Shown: positions 15,462 through 24,366 of the stretch, in pieces
Layout of the letters: every line of letters begins with the position of its first letter
Numbering within the stretch: position 1 is the stretch's first letter
Origin: an uncultured Eudoraea sp.
Lineage (GTDB): Bacteria; Bacteroidota; Bacteroidia; Flavobacteriales; Flavobacteriaceae
Length of the DNA: 34,851 nucleotides
NCBI GenBank assembly: GCA_947258405.1
Contig: CAMYIE010000025.1
Coordinates: 1 to 34,851 of the forward strand
Direction: 5' to 3'
Notes under the pieces: generated by a model
The model's input: only the letters and a program-made list of their open reading frames with translations
What the model was told of the DNA's origin: nothing
The model's database searches: none
Made by a program: the position numbers and the translations under genes

Positions 15462-18400
15462 ATGGAGCAATCTAAACCCTATTCGCCAAAACATAAGATA
15501 AGGATCGTTACAGCAGCCTCGCTTTTCGATGGACATGATGCAGCTATTAATATTATGAGGCGGATTATCCAAAGTACCGGTGTTGAGGTGATCCATCTTG
15601 GCCACGACCGCAGTGTAACCGAAGTTGTAGATTGTGCGATTGAAGAAGATGCCAATGCCATTGCCATGACCTCTTATCAGGGCGGGCATAACGAATATTT
15701 CAGGTTCATGTACGATCTGCTTCAACAAAAAGGTGCAGGCCATATCAAGATCTTTGGAGGAGGTGGAGGGGTTATTCTTCCCAAAGAGATCGAATCTCTT
15801 ATGAAATATGGGATCACACGAATCTATTCTCCCGACGATGGTCGTCAAATGGGCCTTCAGGGTATGATCAATGATCTGGTATCCCAAAGTGATTTCCCTG
15901 TCCCGCCTCTGGAAATTCCTAAGGGAAAAGATCTGCAACTATTACTAAAGAAGAAAAGTACAGCTGTAATTTCCAGGCTTATAAGCCTGGCAGAGAACCG
16001 GCCGGAAGAATTCCTTGGTCATTTTGGCTCCTTAAAACAAACGGGAAAAAAGGTACCGGTTCTTGGTATCACTGGTACAGGAGGATCGGGGAAATCGAGC
16101 CTGGTCGATGAACTGGTCAGGCGGTTCCTGATGGATTTCCCCAACAAGCATATCGGTCTTATTTCGGTTGATCCCTCCAAAAGAAAAACGGGAGGTGCCT
16201 TGCTCGGCGATCGGATCAGGATGAACGCCCTGAACAACGAACGGGTATATATGAGGTCACTGGCCACACGCCAGTCGAATCTTGCACTCTCCAAATACGT
16301 CCACGAGGCGGTGGAAGTTCTGAAAGCAGCGGAGTTCGATCTCATTATCCTGGAAACATCCGGAATTGGGCAGTCCGATACCGAGATCATCGAGCATAGT
16401 GATGTGTCGATGTATGTGATGACACCCGAGTTCGGAGCAGCTACTCAGCTGGAAAAAATCGATATGCTCGATTTTGCAGACCTGGTGGCCATCAATAAGT
16501 CTGATAAACGTGGAGGGCTCGACGCATTACGCGATGTGCGCAAGCAATATGTAAGGAATAATAACCTGTGGGAGACCGAGGTGGATTCCTTGCCTATCTT
16601 CGCCACTATTGCTTCGCAATTCAACGATCCGGGAATGAACCGATTGTATAAGTCGGTCATGGAAACACTCAAAAACAAAACGGCGATAGATTTGGGATCT
16701 ACGTTTAAGATCACAGATGAAATGGAGGAAAAGGTCTATGTGATCCCACCGGCACGAACACGATATCTTTCAGAGATCTCCGAGAACAATCGCTTGTACG
16801 ATCAAACGGCACGGCAACAGGCTAGAGTAGCACAACGACTTTACGGCTTGTTTCTGGCCATCACACAACTGTCGGCAAAAAAAGTGAAGGTGCACAAAAA
16901 GGGTATTGAGCCAGATGAGAAGGAGGGGCAAGACCTGGTGCTGAAGTCGTTATTGGAAGAGTTTGAAAAACTCAAGCGCGATTTAGACCCTTATAACTGG
17001 GAGATTATCTATAACAGGGAATCCAAGATCGAAAAATATGCCGCTGAGCAGTATCGGTATACCGTCAGGGATAAGGAAATCGTCATCGATACCCATACCA
17101 CATCACTATCGGGCTCGGCCATACCCAAAGTAGTACTGCCCAGGTTTGAGGCCTGGGGCGATTGGCTCCGGTGGGCATTACAGGAAAACGTACCCGGAGA
17201 ATTCCCTTATACAGCAGGCTTGTACCCGTTTAAGAGGACCGGGGAGGATCCAACCCGTATGTTTGCAGGTGAAGGAGGTCCTGAGCGTACCAACAGGCGG
17301 TTTCATTATTTGAGCCTTGATATGCCTGCAAAGAGGCTTTCCACGGCATTTGATTCGGTTACTCTCTATGGAAGCGATCCGGATCGCAGGCCTGATATAT
17401 ATGGTAAGATAGGGAATGCAGGCGTTTCTATCTGCTGTCTGGATGATGCCAAAAAACTCTATTCCGGTTTCGATCTCAGCGATCCGATGACTTCGGTTAG
17501 CATGACCATCAATGGCCCAGCACCAATGCTGCTGGGTTTTTTTATGAACGCAGCGATTGATCAGAATTGCGAGAAGTATATTCGTGAAAAAGGACTGGAG
17601 AAGGAGGTAAAAAACAAGGTAAAATCCATTTATAAAGCCAAAGGCCTCGATCTGCCGGTCTACAACGGACAATTACCGGAAGGACACAACGGTCTTGGGC
17701 TGATGCTGCTGGGTGTAACAGGAGATCAGGTATTGCCACATGATGTATATGAGAACATCAAAAAGAAGACCCTGAACCAGGTCAGAGGAACGGTCCAGGC
17801 CGATATTCTTAAGGAAGACCAGGCGCAGAACACCTGTATTTTTTCAACAGAATTCGCTCTCAGGCTAATGGGGGATGTACAGGAATATTTTATCGAAAAC
17901 GACATACGGAACTTTTATTCCGTTTCGGTTTCGGGCTATCATATCGCCGAAGCAGGTGCCAATCCGATTACCCAGCTCGCTTTTACATTGGCCAATGGTT
18001 TCACCTACGTAGAGTATTACCTGAGCAGGGGCATGGATATCAACAAATTCGGGCCCAATCTTTCATTTTTCTTTTCCAACGGGGTAGATCCGGAATATGC
18101 GGTGATCGGTCGTGTGGCCAGGAGAATATGGTCTAAGTCGATGAAAGGGAAGTACGGAGCCGATCCCCGGGCCCAGATGCTAAAGTATCATATACAGACC
18201 TCGGGAAGGAGCCTGCATGCCCAGGAAATCGATTTTAATGATATCCGAACCACCTTGCAGGCCTTATATGCTATTTACGATAATTGCAACTCACTGCATA
18301 CCAATGCCTACGATGAGGCTATTACCACTCCAACAGAGGAATCTGTGCGGAGAGCTATGGCGATCCAGCTGATCATCAATAAAGAATTAGGATTGGCCAA

Positions 18401-18884
18401 AAATGAGAATCCCTTGCAAGGCGCTTACATCATTGACGAACTCACGGAACTTGTAGAGGAGGCAGTATTGCTCGAATTTGACAGGATTACAGAAAGGGGA
18501 GGAGTGCTGGGTGCTATGGAGACCATGTACCAAAGGTCGAAGATACAGGAAGAGAGCCTTCATTATGAAACTTTAAAACATACAGGTGTTTATCCGATAG
18601 TTGGAGTCAATACATTTTTGAGCTCGAAGGGATCTCCTACGGTTTTACCAGCCGAAGTGATCCGTGCTACAGAAGATGAAAAGGAAGGCCAAATAGAAAC
18701 ACTGCAAAAGTTGCACCAGGCTTCTGGAGATAAGGCGTGGGCAATACTCTCCGAATTACAACAAACCTCCATTCGGAATGAAAATATTTTCGAGAAATTG
18801 ATGGAAGTAACCAAGAATTGTTCCCTGGGGCAGATTACTCAATCCTTATTCGAAGTTGGCGGTCAGTACCGCAGGAATATGTAG
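15462..18884 (+). CDS. icmF: Fused isobutyryl-CoA mutase (IcmF), adenosylcobalamin-dependent
   Basis: IcmF interconverts isobutyryl-CoA and n-butyryl-CoA by a radical mechanism with adenosylcobalamin. It links valine breakdown to fatty-acid oxidation. The 1140-residue chain has the IcmF order. First is a B12-binding domain with the base-off motif DGH (23-25) and a downstream GGG (99-101). Second is a MeaB-like G-protein chaperone with P-loop GTGGSGKS (205-212) and the guanine motif NKSDKRGG. Third is the TIM-barrel mutase containing [19 protein letters not shown] and [17 protein letters not shown]. These last two match IcmF rather than methylmalonyl-CoA mutase. Related fused mutases act on other acyl-CoAs such as pivalyl-CoA, so the substrate is inferred. 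The Lrp-type regulator nearby would suit a branched-chain catabolic role. Confidence 0.92.
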   Translation: MEQSKPYSPKHKIRIVTAASLFDGHDAAINIMRRIIQSTGVEVIHLGHDRSVTEVVDCAIEEDANAIAMTSYQGGHNEYFRFMYDLLQQKGAGHIKIFGGGGGVILPKEIESLMKYGITRIYSPDDGRQMGLQGMINDLVSQSDFPVPPLEIPKGKDLQLLLKKKSTAVISRLISLAENRPEEFLGHFGSLKQTGKKVPVLGITGTGGSGKSSLVDELVRRFLMDFPNKHIGLISVDPSKRKTGGALLGDRIRMNALNNERVYMRSLATRQSNLALSKYVHEAVEVLKAAEFDLIILETSGIGQSDTEIIEHSDVSMYVMTPEFGAATQLEKIDMLDFADLVAINKSDKRGGLDALRDVRKQYVRNNNLWETEVDSLPIFATIASQFNDPGMNRLYKSVMETLKNKTAIDLGSTFKITDEMEEKVYVIPPARTRYLSEISENNRLYDQTARQQARVAQRLYGLFLAITQLSAKKVKVHKKGIEPDEKEGQDLVLKSLLEEFEKLKRDLDPYNWEIIYNRESKIEKYAAEQYRYTVRDKEIVIDTHTTSLSGSAIPKVVLPRFEAWGDWLRWALQENVPGEFPYTAGLYPFKRTGEDPTRMFAGEGGPERTNRRFHYLSLDMPAKRLSTAFDSVTLYGSDPDRRPDIYGKIGNAGVSICCLDDAKKLYSGFDLSDPMTSVSMTINGPAPMLLGFFMNAAIDQNCEKYIREKGLEKEVKNKVKSIYKAKGLDLPVYNGQLPEGHNGLGLMLLGVTGDQVLPHDVYENIKKKTLNQVRGTVQADILKEDQAQNTCIFSTEFALRLMGDVQEYFIENDIRNFYSVSVSGYHIAEAGANPITQLAFTLANGFTYVEYYLSRGMDINKFGPNLSFFFSNGVDPEYAVIGRVARRIWSKSMKGKYGADPRAQMLKYHIQTSGRSLHAQEIDFNDIRTTLQALYAIYDNCNSLHTNAYDEAITTPTEESVRRAMAIQLIINKELGLAKNENPLQGAYIIDELTELVEEAVLLEFDRITERGGVLGAMETMYQRSKIQEESLHYETLKHTGVYPIVGVNTFLSSKGSPTVLPAEVIRATEDEKEGQIETLQKLHQASGDKAWAILSELQQTSIRNENIFEKLMEVTKNCSLGQITQSLFEVGGQYRRNM

Positions 18885-18902
18885 GTATAAGGGATTAAAA
18901 GA

Positions 18903-19337
18903 TCAGAAACCAAAGCGGTCGTTCCGGCCCCACTGGCCATCATGGTTCCGGCCTAGTGATTTTCTCCATATGCGGAAAGTCTTTCTAAAACTTTTGATCT
19001 CTTTTCTCAATAAGTTGAGGTATTCCTTTTCCTTTACACCATCTTTTTCCAGGCCATTGCAATATGAAATTATATTGCCAATCATGATGTTGATAAAACG
19101 CGCACTTTTCATGCGAACAGCTTGTGAGTCCGAGGTTTCCGCCTCTGCTATGTGCTGGGGAATCAAAATAGCATCAGTTAGTAATGAATCCGCAATATGA
19201 TCACGCAGACTATTCGACTGATATAGTTTTAAAAGATCTTTGTTATAGGAAACAAACGAAGCTATCTCCCTGCTAATGGTGCACAGGTCCATTGCTTTAC
19301 GGTAAACCGGGATCGACCGGAAGTTGTTTTGGGACAT
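18903..19337 (-). CDS. Four-helix-bundle-like protein of unknown function
   Basis: This 144-residue protein starts IPVYRKAMDLCTISREIASFV, which resembles the first helix of the S23/avd-like four-helix-bundle family. It continues with helices separated by LRDHIADSLLTDAILIPQHIAEAE and RFINIMIGNIISYCNGLE. It ends in a very basic tail (KSFRKTFRIWRKSLGRNHDG). The resemblance is partial and the assignment tentative. It converges on icmF with an 18-bp gap and diverges from the Lrp/AsnC gene. No membrane segment or enzyme motif is seen. Confidence 0.6.
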   Translation of the reverse strand: MSQNNFRSIPVYRKAMDLCTISREIASFVSYNKDLLKLYQSNSLRDHIADSLLTDAILIPQHIAEAETSDSQAVRMKSARFINIMIGNIISYCNGLEKDGVKEKEYLNLLRKEIKSFRKTFRIWRKSLGRNHDGQWGRNDRFGF

Positions 19338-19415
19338 TTTTCTCTTTTCAGCAATTAGGCTAATAAAGTTACGGCCAAATACAAGATGTTGACTTTAAAT
19401 AAATTAAGAAATATG

Positions 19416-19423
19416 TATATTTG
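19416..19423 (+). promoter_or_regulatory. Promoter -7 box of the Lrp/AsnC gene
   Basis: TATATTTG matches the consensus 38 bp before the start codon. The nearest TTG (19389-19391) is 24 bp upstream, longer than usual. Confidence 0.45.
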
Positions 19424-19461
19424 ATTTAAAATTAAAAGAATAATCACTATACTGCTTAATA

Positions 19462-19932
19462 ATGATAATAGATGATCTAAACTGGCGGATACTGGTGGCG
19501 TTACAACACAACGCCAGGGCTTCCTATTCCGGTATCGGGAGGAAAATTGGACTGACCCCACCGGCTGTTGCCGAACGTGTAAAAAAAATGGAAGATATGG
19601 GTATAATTGAAAAGTATACCGCGAGGGTAGCGCATAGTAAATTGGGCTATCAACTAAAAGCCATCATAACGCTTAAAGCGTTTATGGGTAAACTAAAACC
19701 CTTTTTGGAAAAAGTTAAAAAGCTCGATGAAGTTGTGAACTGTTATCGTATCACAGGAAATGAAAATATAATCATGGAAGTGATTCTGCGCGATCAATTC
19801 CACCTTGAGAAGTTTATCGATATGCTGATCCAATATGGTGAAACACGCACCAATATTGTTTTATCGGATGTAATTTCTGATGCGCCGATAACGAAGAATC
19901 AATTAAGCAGGTCGTCGGAAAAGACGGGCTAG
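19462..19932 (+). CDS. Lrp/AsnC family transcriptional regulator
   Basis: This 156-residue feast/famine regulator has an N-terminal helix-turn-helix (about 1-60: LNWRILVALQHNARASYSGIGRKIGLTPPAVAERVKKMEDMGII) and a C-terminal ligand-binding, oligomerising domain (about 65-145). VVNCYRITGNENIIMEVILRD is the family's central strand-turn-strand. It binds DNA as a dimer or octamer and usually responds to an amino acid. It sits about 0.6 kb from icmF and could govern amino-acid catabolism; its ligand cannot be told from sequence. Confidence 0.93.
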   Translation: MIIDDLNWRILVALQHNARASYSGIGRKIGLTPPAVAERVKKMEDMGIIEKYTARVAHSKLGYQLKAIITLKAFMGKLKPFLEKVKKLDEVVNCYRITGNENIIMEVILRDQFHLEKFIDMLIQYGETRTNIVLSDVISDAPITKNQLSRSSEKTG

Positions 19933-20051
19933 AAAAGTGTAAATTTGGGGATCATTAATATAATTGCGTTCTTTATAATTGAGCACCTCAGATTCAATAC
20001 ATATCGCACTAAATTATGGATTGTGGGTATTATAGGTGTTTAGATAATTTC

Positions 20052-20059
20052 TAATTTTG
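20052..20059 (+). promoter_or_regulatory. Promoter -7 box of the exported hydrolase gene
   Basis: TAATTTTG matches TAnnTTTG and lies 26 bp before the start at 20086. Confidence 0.45.
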
Positions 20060-20085
20060 GCCGGGTTTTTGATGAACCTTTAGGT

Positions 20086-21498
20086 ATGCAAAAAGTATTA
20101 AGCTTCTTTTTCCTCATCAACGCGTTCTTGGCGTTACCACTGCAGGCGCAGGATTTTACTCTAAAGAAGGGGGTCATTACCGATTCGATTCAAGTTTCGA
20201 AAGATGAGTCTTTTGCCATTTATTTGCCAAAGAATTTTGAATTAAATAAGAACTGGCCCATGGTACTGGTCTGCGACATGCAGGGGCGAGGTAAGCAAGC
20301 GGTTTCCATGTTTGTAAATGCTGCTGAAGATCAGGGCTACGTACTGGTAGGTTCTAATGCAATACACGACAGTATTTCAATCTCTAATAATGTATTGATA
20401 GCCAATCGGTTATTAAAATCAGTTGATGCTTTGATCTCCCTCGAGAAAGCACGGGTATATACAGCCGGGTTTTCTTCAGGTGGCCGATTTGCCTCTCTTC
20501 TGCCTTCATTTATAAAGGGTTTCCGTGGGGTAATCTCCCTGGGAGCCACAATTCCCAACTACGAATTGCTAAGCAGCAAGAATGTTTTTCACTTTATCGG
20601 CGTGGTAGGGAATGAAGATTTTAGCTATCCTGATATGCTCAAGGCCAGGACGACCCTTAAAAGACTTAAATTCCCCAACCAGCTCTGGGTTTTCAATGGC
20701 GGGCACCAGTGGCCCGAACCACGGTATATAGAAAAGGCATTATCTGCGATTACGCTACTGGCCATGTCTAAAGGCGGCACTCCTAAGGATACGGCATTTG
20801 TTAAGTCGGGTTATCAAAAGGATCTGAACGATTTGCAAGACCTGATCCAGGCCAAGGATCTTGTGACGGCTTACGATCACATGAACGAAATTATAAGTAC
20901 TTACCAATTGCATCTTTCGATGGATTCGCTTCAGGCAGTTCGCAAGTCATTGCACAAAGACAAGGAGTACCGGACTCAGAGAAGGGATGAGAATGCCGCT
21001 CTGTTTAAGGAAACACTTATGCGGGATGAGTATCAATACAATTTGCTGGAGGACATAGGTAGTTTAAACTACAATAATCTTGGTTGGTGGAATTACCAGG
21101 TTGAAGAGCTTAAGAAGTATGAGAAGAAACCATCACCGGAACGTAAAATGGGAGTCCGACTCTTATCCTATCTCAATGCACTGTTAGAGGATAATATAGA
21201 CATAGAGACCGCCGAGGATCGGGTGAACGATGAGGTGCTCAGTTATCTATGGATGTTGAAGACAATTACCGAACCGGATAATTTTGAATATTATCTAAAG
21301 ATCATTTCAGATAGTGCAAAATATGAGGACTTTGGCACTTCGCTTTTCTATCTTGAAGAACTCCTTAAAAGAGGCTACAAAGATAAGGCAGTATTGTATG
21401 ATCTTGATAATACAGCCTTGTTGCGTATTACGCCAGAATACAACGAATTGATTAGTAAATACCTCAAAGACGCCCGTTACGAGATTATTGAGGAATAA
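20086..21498 (+). CDS. Exported alpha/beta-hydrolase-like protein with helical C-terminal half
   Basis: The 470-residue protein has a clear signal peptide (MQKVLSFFFLINAFLALPLQAQ). The N-terminal half (about 25-220) looks like an esterase or PHB-depolymerase-type alpha/beta hydrolase. It has the nucleophile elbow GFSSGGR (128-134, Ser130), a GNEDFSYPDM stretch that could supply an acid, and the likely catalytic His in FNGGHQWP (His207). The C-terminal half (about 230-470) is helical and charged, possibly TPR-like, with no known motif. Substrate unknown. The last 14 bp overlap the 3' end of the convergent lipoprotein gene. Confidence 0.75.
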   Translation: MQKVLSFFFLINAFLALPLQAQDFTLKKGVITDSIQVSKDESFAIYLPKNFELNKNWPMVLVCDMQGRGKQAVSMFVNAAEDQGYVLVGSNAIHDSISISNNVLIANRLLKSVDALISLEKARVYTAGFSSGGRFASLLPSFIKGFRGVISLGATIPNYELLSSKNVFHFIGVVGNEDFSYPDMLKARTTLKRLKFPNQLWVFNGGHQWPEPRYIEKALSAITLLAMSKGGTPKDTAFVKSGYQKDLNDLQDLIQAKDLVTAYDHMNEIISTYQLHLSMDSLQAVRKSLHKDKEYRTQRRDENAALFKETLMRDEYQYNLLEDIGSLNYNNLGWWNYQVEELKKYEKKPSPERKMGVRLLSYLNALLEDNIDIETAEDRVNDEVLSYLWMLKTITEPDNFEYYLKIISDSAKYEDFGTSLFYLEELLKRGYKDKAVLYDLDNTALLRITPEYNELISKYLKDARYEIIEE

Positions 21499-22234
21499 TG
21501 CACGGTATCTGGCTAAGATCCCAATCGATAACCAGACCTCTTGCCAAAGAACGTGCAATTTCTTCCCCATAGAGGTATTGACATAAGTAGAGAGCAGCTT
21601 CAAAACTTTTTGCTCCGCCAGCCGAGGTAATATACTTTCCATCATGAACAAAAATTACGCTATCGGCCACTTTCAGAGAAGGGAACATCTCCCGATAGGT
21701 ATTGATATCACTTGGAAAAGTAGTGGAGGTTACCGTATTAAGCAATCCTGCTTTGGCCAGGACAAAAGCTCCATCACAATGGGAAGTTACAAAGAGTGCA
21801 CTGCTATCTGCCCTGCGAATAAAGTTCAACATTGCATAGTCGTTAAGATCGCTGTCGAGATGGTGCTCTGCACTGGGTACGACCAGTATATCTATCCTTG
21901 GAATATCTTCCGTTAAATAATCGAAATCGGGAAGGACCCGCACCCCTTCAAAAGTTGTGATGGGTTCTTTGGTTTTTGCTACCGTAAAAGTATTCATCGG
22001 CTTAATGCCTTCCCTGAAACGGGTATGCTGAAAAATATCATATGGTGCCGTAAATTCCGTATTATAGGTGCCGTCCATGATTAAAAAGGCTACGTTGTAT
22101 ACACTACTGTCTGAGATCGCTATACCTCTTGATCCAGACTGTTTATCATATTGCTGATCTCCCCGACCACCACAACCGTAAAAGGTCAATAAACTCAAGA
22201 TAAATAAAAGCCCTGCTAATAAAGATTTACTCAT
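21485..22234 (-). CDS. DJ-1/PfpI (GATase1-like) family lipoprotein
   Basis: This 249-residue protein has a hydrophobic leader ending in TFYGC (Cys21), a lipoprotein-like signal with an imperfect lipobox. The rest resembles the amidase-like half of GlxA/isonitrile-hydratase proteins. NVAFLIMDGTYNTEFTAPYDIFQH starts the fold, and the nucleophile elbow Cys is in TSHCDGAFVLAKAGLL. KYITSAGGAKSFEAALYL matches the end of the GATase1 domain. No AraC DNA-binding domain follows, so it is an envelope protein, perhaps an enzyme or ligand sensor. Its ATG overlaps the MFS gene stop as ATGA, implying translational coupling and control by the same leader. Confidence 0.82.
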   Translation of the reverse strand: MSKSLLAGLLFILSLLTFYGCGGRGDQQYDKQSGSRGIAISDSSVYNVAFLIMDGTYNTEFTAPYDIFQHTRFREGIKPMNTFTVAKTKEPITTFEGVRVLPDFDYLTEDIPRIDILVVPSAEHHLDSDLNDYAMLNFIRRADSSALFVTSHCDGAFVLAKAGLLNTVTSTTFPSDINTYREMFPSLKVADSVIFVHDGKYITSAGGAKSFEAALYLCQYLYGEEIARSLARGLVIDWDLSQIPCIIPQ

Positions 22235-23436
22235 TGCGATTTTCGATTTAATCGATATTTCAGAAGTAAAAGTAGCAAAATACCAACGAGACCTATTATT
22301 GAAGCAGCAAACCAGCTTATCTCATAGCCAAAATTTGAAATGGAACGCATACCCGAATTATGGGCAAAAATATGCGCAAACGAAAATGCAATACTGTATA
22401 TGGCCATATATTCTCCCTGTTTCCCGCGCTTGGCTCTTTCCAGGGCCCATGCGTTGGAAAAAGGGAACATGATCATTTCGCCGAAAGTCATCAGGATCAT
22501 CCCTACAATCAGTACTCCGCTCCAGGAAGTAATGTTAAGAACAATAAAGCTCAGGGTGACCAGCAGTAAACCCAACATCATATTGTGTATTTTGGACCGG
22601 CTTTTTAGCTCCAGATACCTTATCAGTGGCATTTCCAATACAAAGATCAGGAAGCCGTTCATACCGAGGAGGAGCCCTATTTGATTTTCGCTAAGAGAAT
22701 GAATTTCGTTATAGTACAGTGGGATGGTGGAGAAATACTGTACAAAGATAAAGCTGCAGAGTACCATGGCCACAAAGAATATCCAGTACGGTTTGTCTGT
22801 ATAGACCGACTCCGGCTTATCATTTATGGTGACGTCCGATTCTTTGGTCTTTTTCGGATGTAATAGGAGCAGCAATAAGCCTGCAGCCAGAAGACAGGTT
22901 ACCCCATCTATCCAAAACAGGCCGCTATATCCAATTGTGGCAATAATAAGTCCACCTACAGCTGGTCCGGCAGAGAACCCGATATTGATGGCAAGGCGGA
23001 TAAGGGTTACCGAACGGGTTTTATTTTCAGATTTGCTGTAAGCGCTCATGGCCACAAAGGCCGCAGGTCTGAAAGCATCGGCCACCATCATCAAAACAAA
23101 AACACCGCAACATACCAGCCAGAAGCTGCTTAAAAACTGGATCGAAATAAAAAACAGCCCCGTACAGATGAGGCTTCCCATCATGATCTTGTAATATCCT
23201 AATGTGTCGGTAAGCTTACCACCGATCCATGTACCTACCAGCGAGCCCAGCCCGAAAAAAGTCATGATGATACCGACATTTTCCAGGGAAAATCCCAGGT
23301 CCTTAGTGAGGTATAATGACAGGAAGGGTATAACCATGGTCCCCGACCTGTTGATCAGTGTGATAAGTGCCAACCACCATATTTCTCGGGATAGACCTCG
23401 AAAAGATTCCAGATAATTGGTATACAGTTTCCTCAT
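22231..23436 (-). CDS. MFS transporter, multidrug-exporter-like
   Basis: This 401-residue inner-membrane permease has about 12 hydrophobic spans and the MFS loop signature in GSLVGTWIGGKLTDTLGYYKIM (about 67-88, the GxxxDxxGRR-like motif between spans 2 and 3). A short charged central loop (KKTKESDVTINDKPESV, about 194-210) separates the two six-helix halves. The overall look is that of MdtH-like drug/H+ antiporters, but the substrate is not certain. A short ORF and a strong terminator sit directly before the start codon, pointing to attenuation control. It forms an operon with the DJ-1/PfpI lipoprotein downstream through a 4-bp overlap. Confidence 0.9.
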   Translation of the reverse strand: MRKLYTNYLESFRGLSREIWWLALITLINRSGTMVIPFLSLYLTKDLGFSLENVGIIMTFFGLGSLVGTWIGGKLTDTLGYYKIMMGSLICTGLFFISIQFLSSFWLVCCGVFVLMMVADAFRPAAFVAMSAYSKSENKTRSVTLIRLAINIGFSAGPAVGGLIIATIGYSGLFWIDGVTCLLAAGLLLLLLHPKKTKESDVTINDKPESVYTDKPYWIFFVAMVLCSFIFVQYFSTIPLYYNEIHSLSENQIGLLLGMNGFLIFVLEMPLIRYLELKSRSKIHNMMLGLLLVTLSFIVLNITSWSGVLIVGMILMTFGEMIMFPFSNAWALERAKRGKQGEYMAIYSIAFSFAHIFAHNSGMRSISNFGYEISWFAASIIGLVGILLLLLLKYRLNRKSQ

Positions 23437-23443
23437 TTAGGGC

Positions 23444-23471
23444 AAAAAAAAAGCCTGACATTCCGCCAGGC
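23444..23471 (-). terminator. Leader terminator (attenuator) before the MFS gene
   Basis: Minus-strand RNA: GCCUGGC, loop GGAAU, GUCAGGC (seven pairs with one G-U), then nine U residues. It ends 7 nt before the MFS start codon. The only transcript it could stop is the leader that begins near 23577, because the gene on the other side points away. Confidence 0.85.
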
Positions 23472-23490
23472 CTGATTTATTTTAAATCGT

Positions 23491-23562
23491 TTACAAAAGA
23501 CAGCGCCGGACATCTGGGATTGGTTTCACCTGATTAGAATATTGCTGTATCCTCGTAGTCAT
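23491..23562 (-). CDS. Candidate 23-aa leader peptide of the MFS operon
   Basis: ATG at 23562 opens 23 codons ending with TAA at 23491, about 15 nt after the predicted transcription start. The C-terminal residues read PDVRRCLL. The stop codon is 19 nt before the terminator stem, so a ribosome paused near the end of the ORF could disturb folding of that hairpin. Basic residues near the end of leader peptides are known from macrolide-responsive leaders (for example RLR). Here the inducer and the arrest are inferred only. Such a short ORF could occur by chance, but promoter, ORF and terminator line up well. Confidence 0.5.
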   Translation of the reverse strand: MTTRIQQYSNQVKPIPDVRRCLL

Positions 23563-23580
23563 AATTAGTACTTCTCCGAA

Positions 23581-23588
23581 CAAATCTA
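23581..23588 (-). promoter_or_regulatory. Promoter -7 box of the MFS operon leader
   Basis: TAGATTTG on the minus strand fits TAnnTTTG. Transcription would start near 23577 and produce a leader of about 134 nt up to the U tract. It lies only 9 bp from the oppositely directed box of the DUF1684 gene. Confidence 0.5.
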
Positions 23589-23597
23589 GCGAAAAAT

Positions 23598-23605
23598 TAT
23601 CTTTG
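23598..23605 (+). promoter_or_regulatory. Promoter -7 box of the DUF1684 gene
   Basis: TATCTTTG fits the consensus and decides the start. Transcription would begin near 23610, so the TTG at 23603 cannot be the start codon, while ATG 23636 is well placed. Confidence 0.55.
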
Positions 23606-23635
23606 TTGTTTCGAGCTATCGCTTATATTGGTCTT

Positions 23636-24298
23636 ATGAAAAACGCTTTTGAATTAATCTTAATAGCCCTGATAGTTGTCATTGCAGGTTGCAAGGATAG
23701 TAAACGGTATCACGATAAGAAAGATAAAATGTCAGGGTTTGATAAGACAGAAGTCTTGCTCGATATCTCATCATTCCAGGACGAGCTCAATGCTCAGTTC
23801 AGGGATCCAGATTCCTCGCCCTTACCCGACCGATATCGTAAGGACTTTAAAGGGCTGGAGTTTTTTGATCCGGACACAAATTACAGGGTAATGGCTTATC
23901 TGGAGAGGACCCCGGATGCTTTGCCGTTCTTAATGCCAACCACAACGGAACGCATATCAAAGGAAAGAGTGTATGGGATTGCTCGTTTCAGACTTGGGCA
24001 TCACGATCTACAACTTGAAATCTATCAGAGTCCGGAATTGCAGAATGAGGAAGAATATGAAGACTATCTTTTTTTACCTTATACCGACAATACCAACGGG
24101 CAGACTACTTATGCCGGAGGGCGGTATATGGACCTCACCATTCCCCAGGGAGATTCTATTCTAATAGATTTTAATAAGTCTTATAATCCTTATTGTGTTT
24201 ATAACAAGAAATATTCCTGCCCGCTGGTACCCAAAGTGAATCATCTTGATGTAGAGATCAGAGCTGGTGTAAAAATGTTCCAAAAAAAAGAACCCTGA
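23636..24298 (+). CDS. DUF1684 family lipoprotein
   Basis: The 220-residue protein begins with a lipoprotein signal ending IVVIAGC, followed by the charged KDSKRYHDKKDK. The start at ATG 23636 is chosen over an upstream TTG because of the promoter box. The DUF1684 hallmarks are DFKGLEFFDPDTNYRV, the strand-rich middle, YAGGRYMDL, DFNKSYNPYCVYNKKYSCPLVP (Asn/Tyr/Cys block) and the closing LDVEIRAGVKMF. No biochemical role is established for the family. The stop codon lies inside the terminator hairpin of the convergent glnK-amt-porin operon. Confidence 0.85.
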   Translation: MKNAFELILIALIVVIAGCKDSKRYHDKKDKMSGFDKTEVLLDISSFQDELNAQFRDPDSSPLPDRYRKDFKGLEFFDPDTNYRVMAYLERTPDALPFLMPTTTERISKERVYGIARFRLGHHDLQLEIYQSPELQNEEEYEDYLFLPYTDNTNGQTTYAGGRYMDLTIPQGDSILIDFNKSYNPYCVYNKKYSCPLVPKVNHLDVEIRAGVKMFQKKEP

Positions 24299-24317
24299 CC
24301 AGGTGATCAGGATTCTT
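24282..24317 (-). terminator. Terminator of the glnK-amt-porin operon
   Basis: On the minus strand AAGAAUCCUGAUC (24317-24305) pairs with GGUCAGGGUUCUU (24300-24288) along 13 positions, including two G-U pairs, around a 4-nt loop. It runs into a U tract of eight (24289-24282). The hairpin contains the stop codon of the convergent DUF1684 gene. Confidence 0.75.
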
Positions 24318-24366
24318 TACTGCAATTAAACACAAACCAAACTAAATTAACTAAATCATTATTTGA

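Noticed and set aside
17178-17672. 164-codon minus-strand frame inside icmF
   Set aside because: It lies antisense to the conserved mutase domain, with no promoter or family features.
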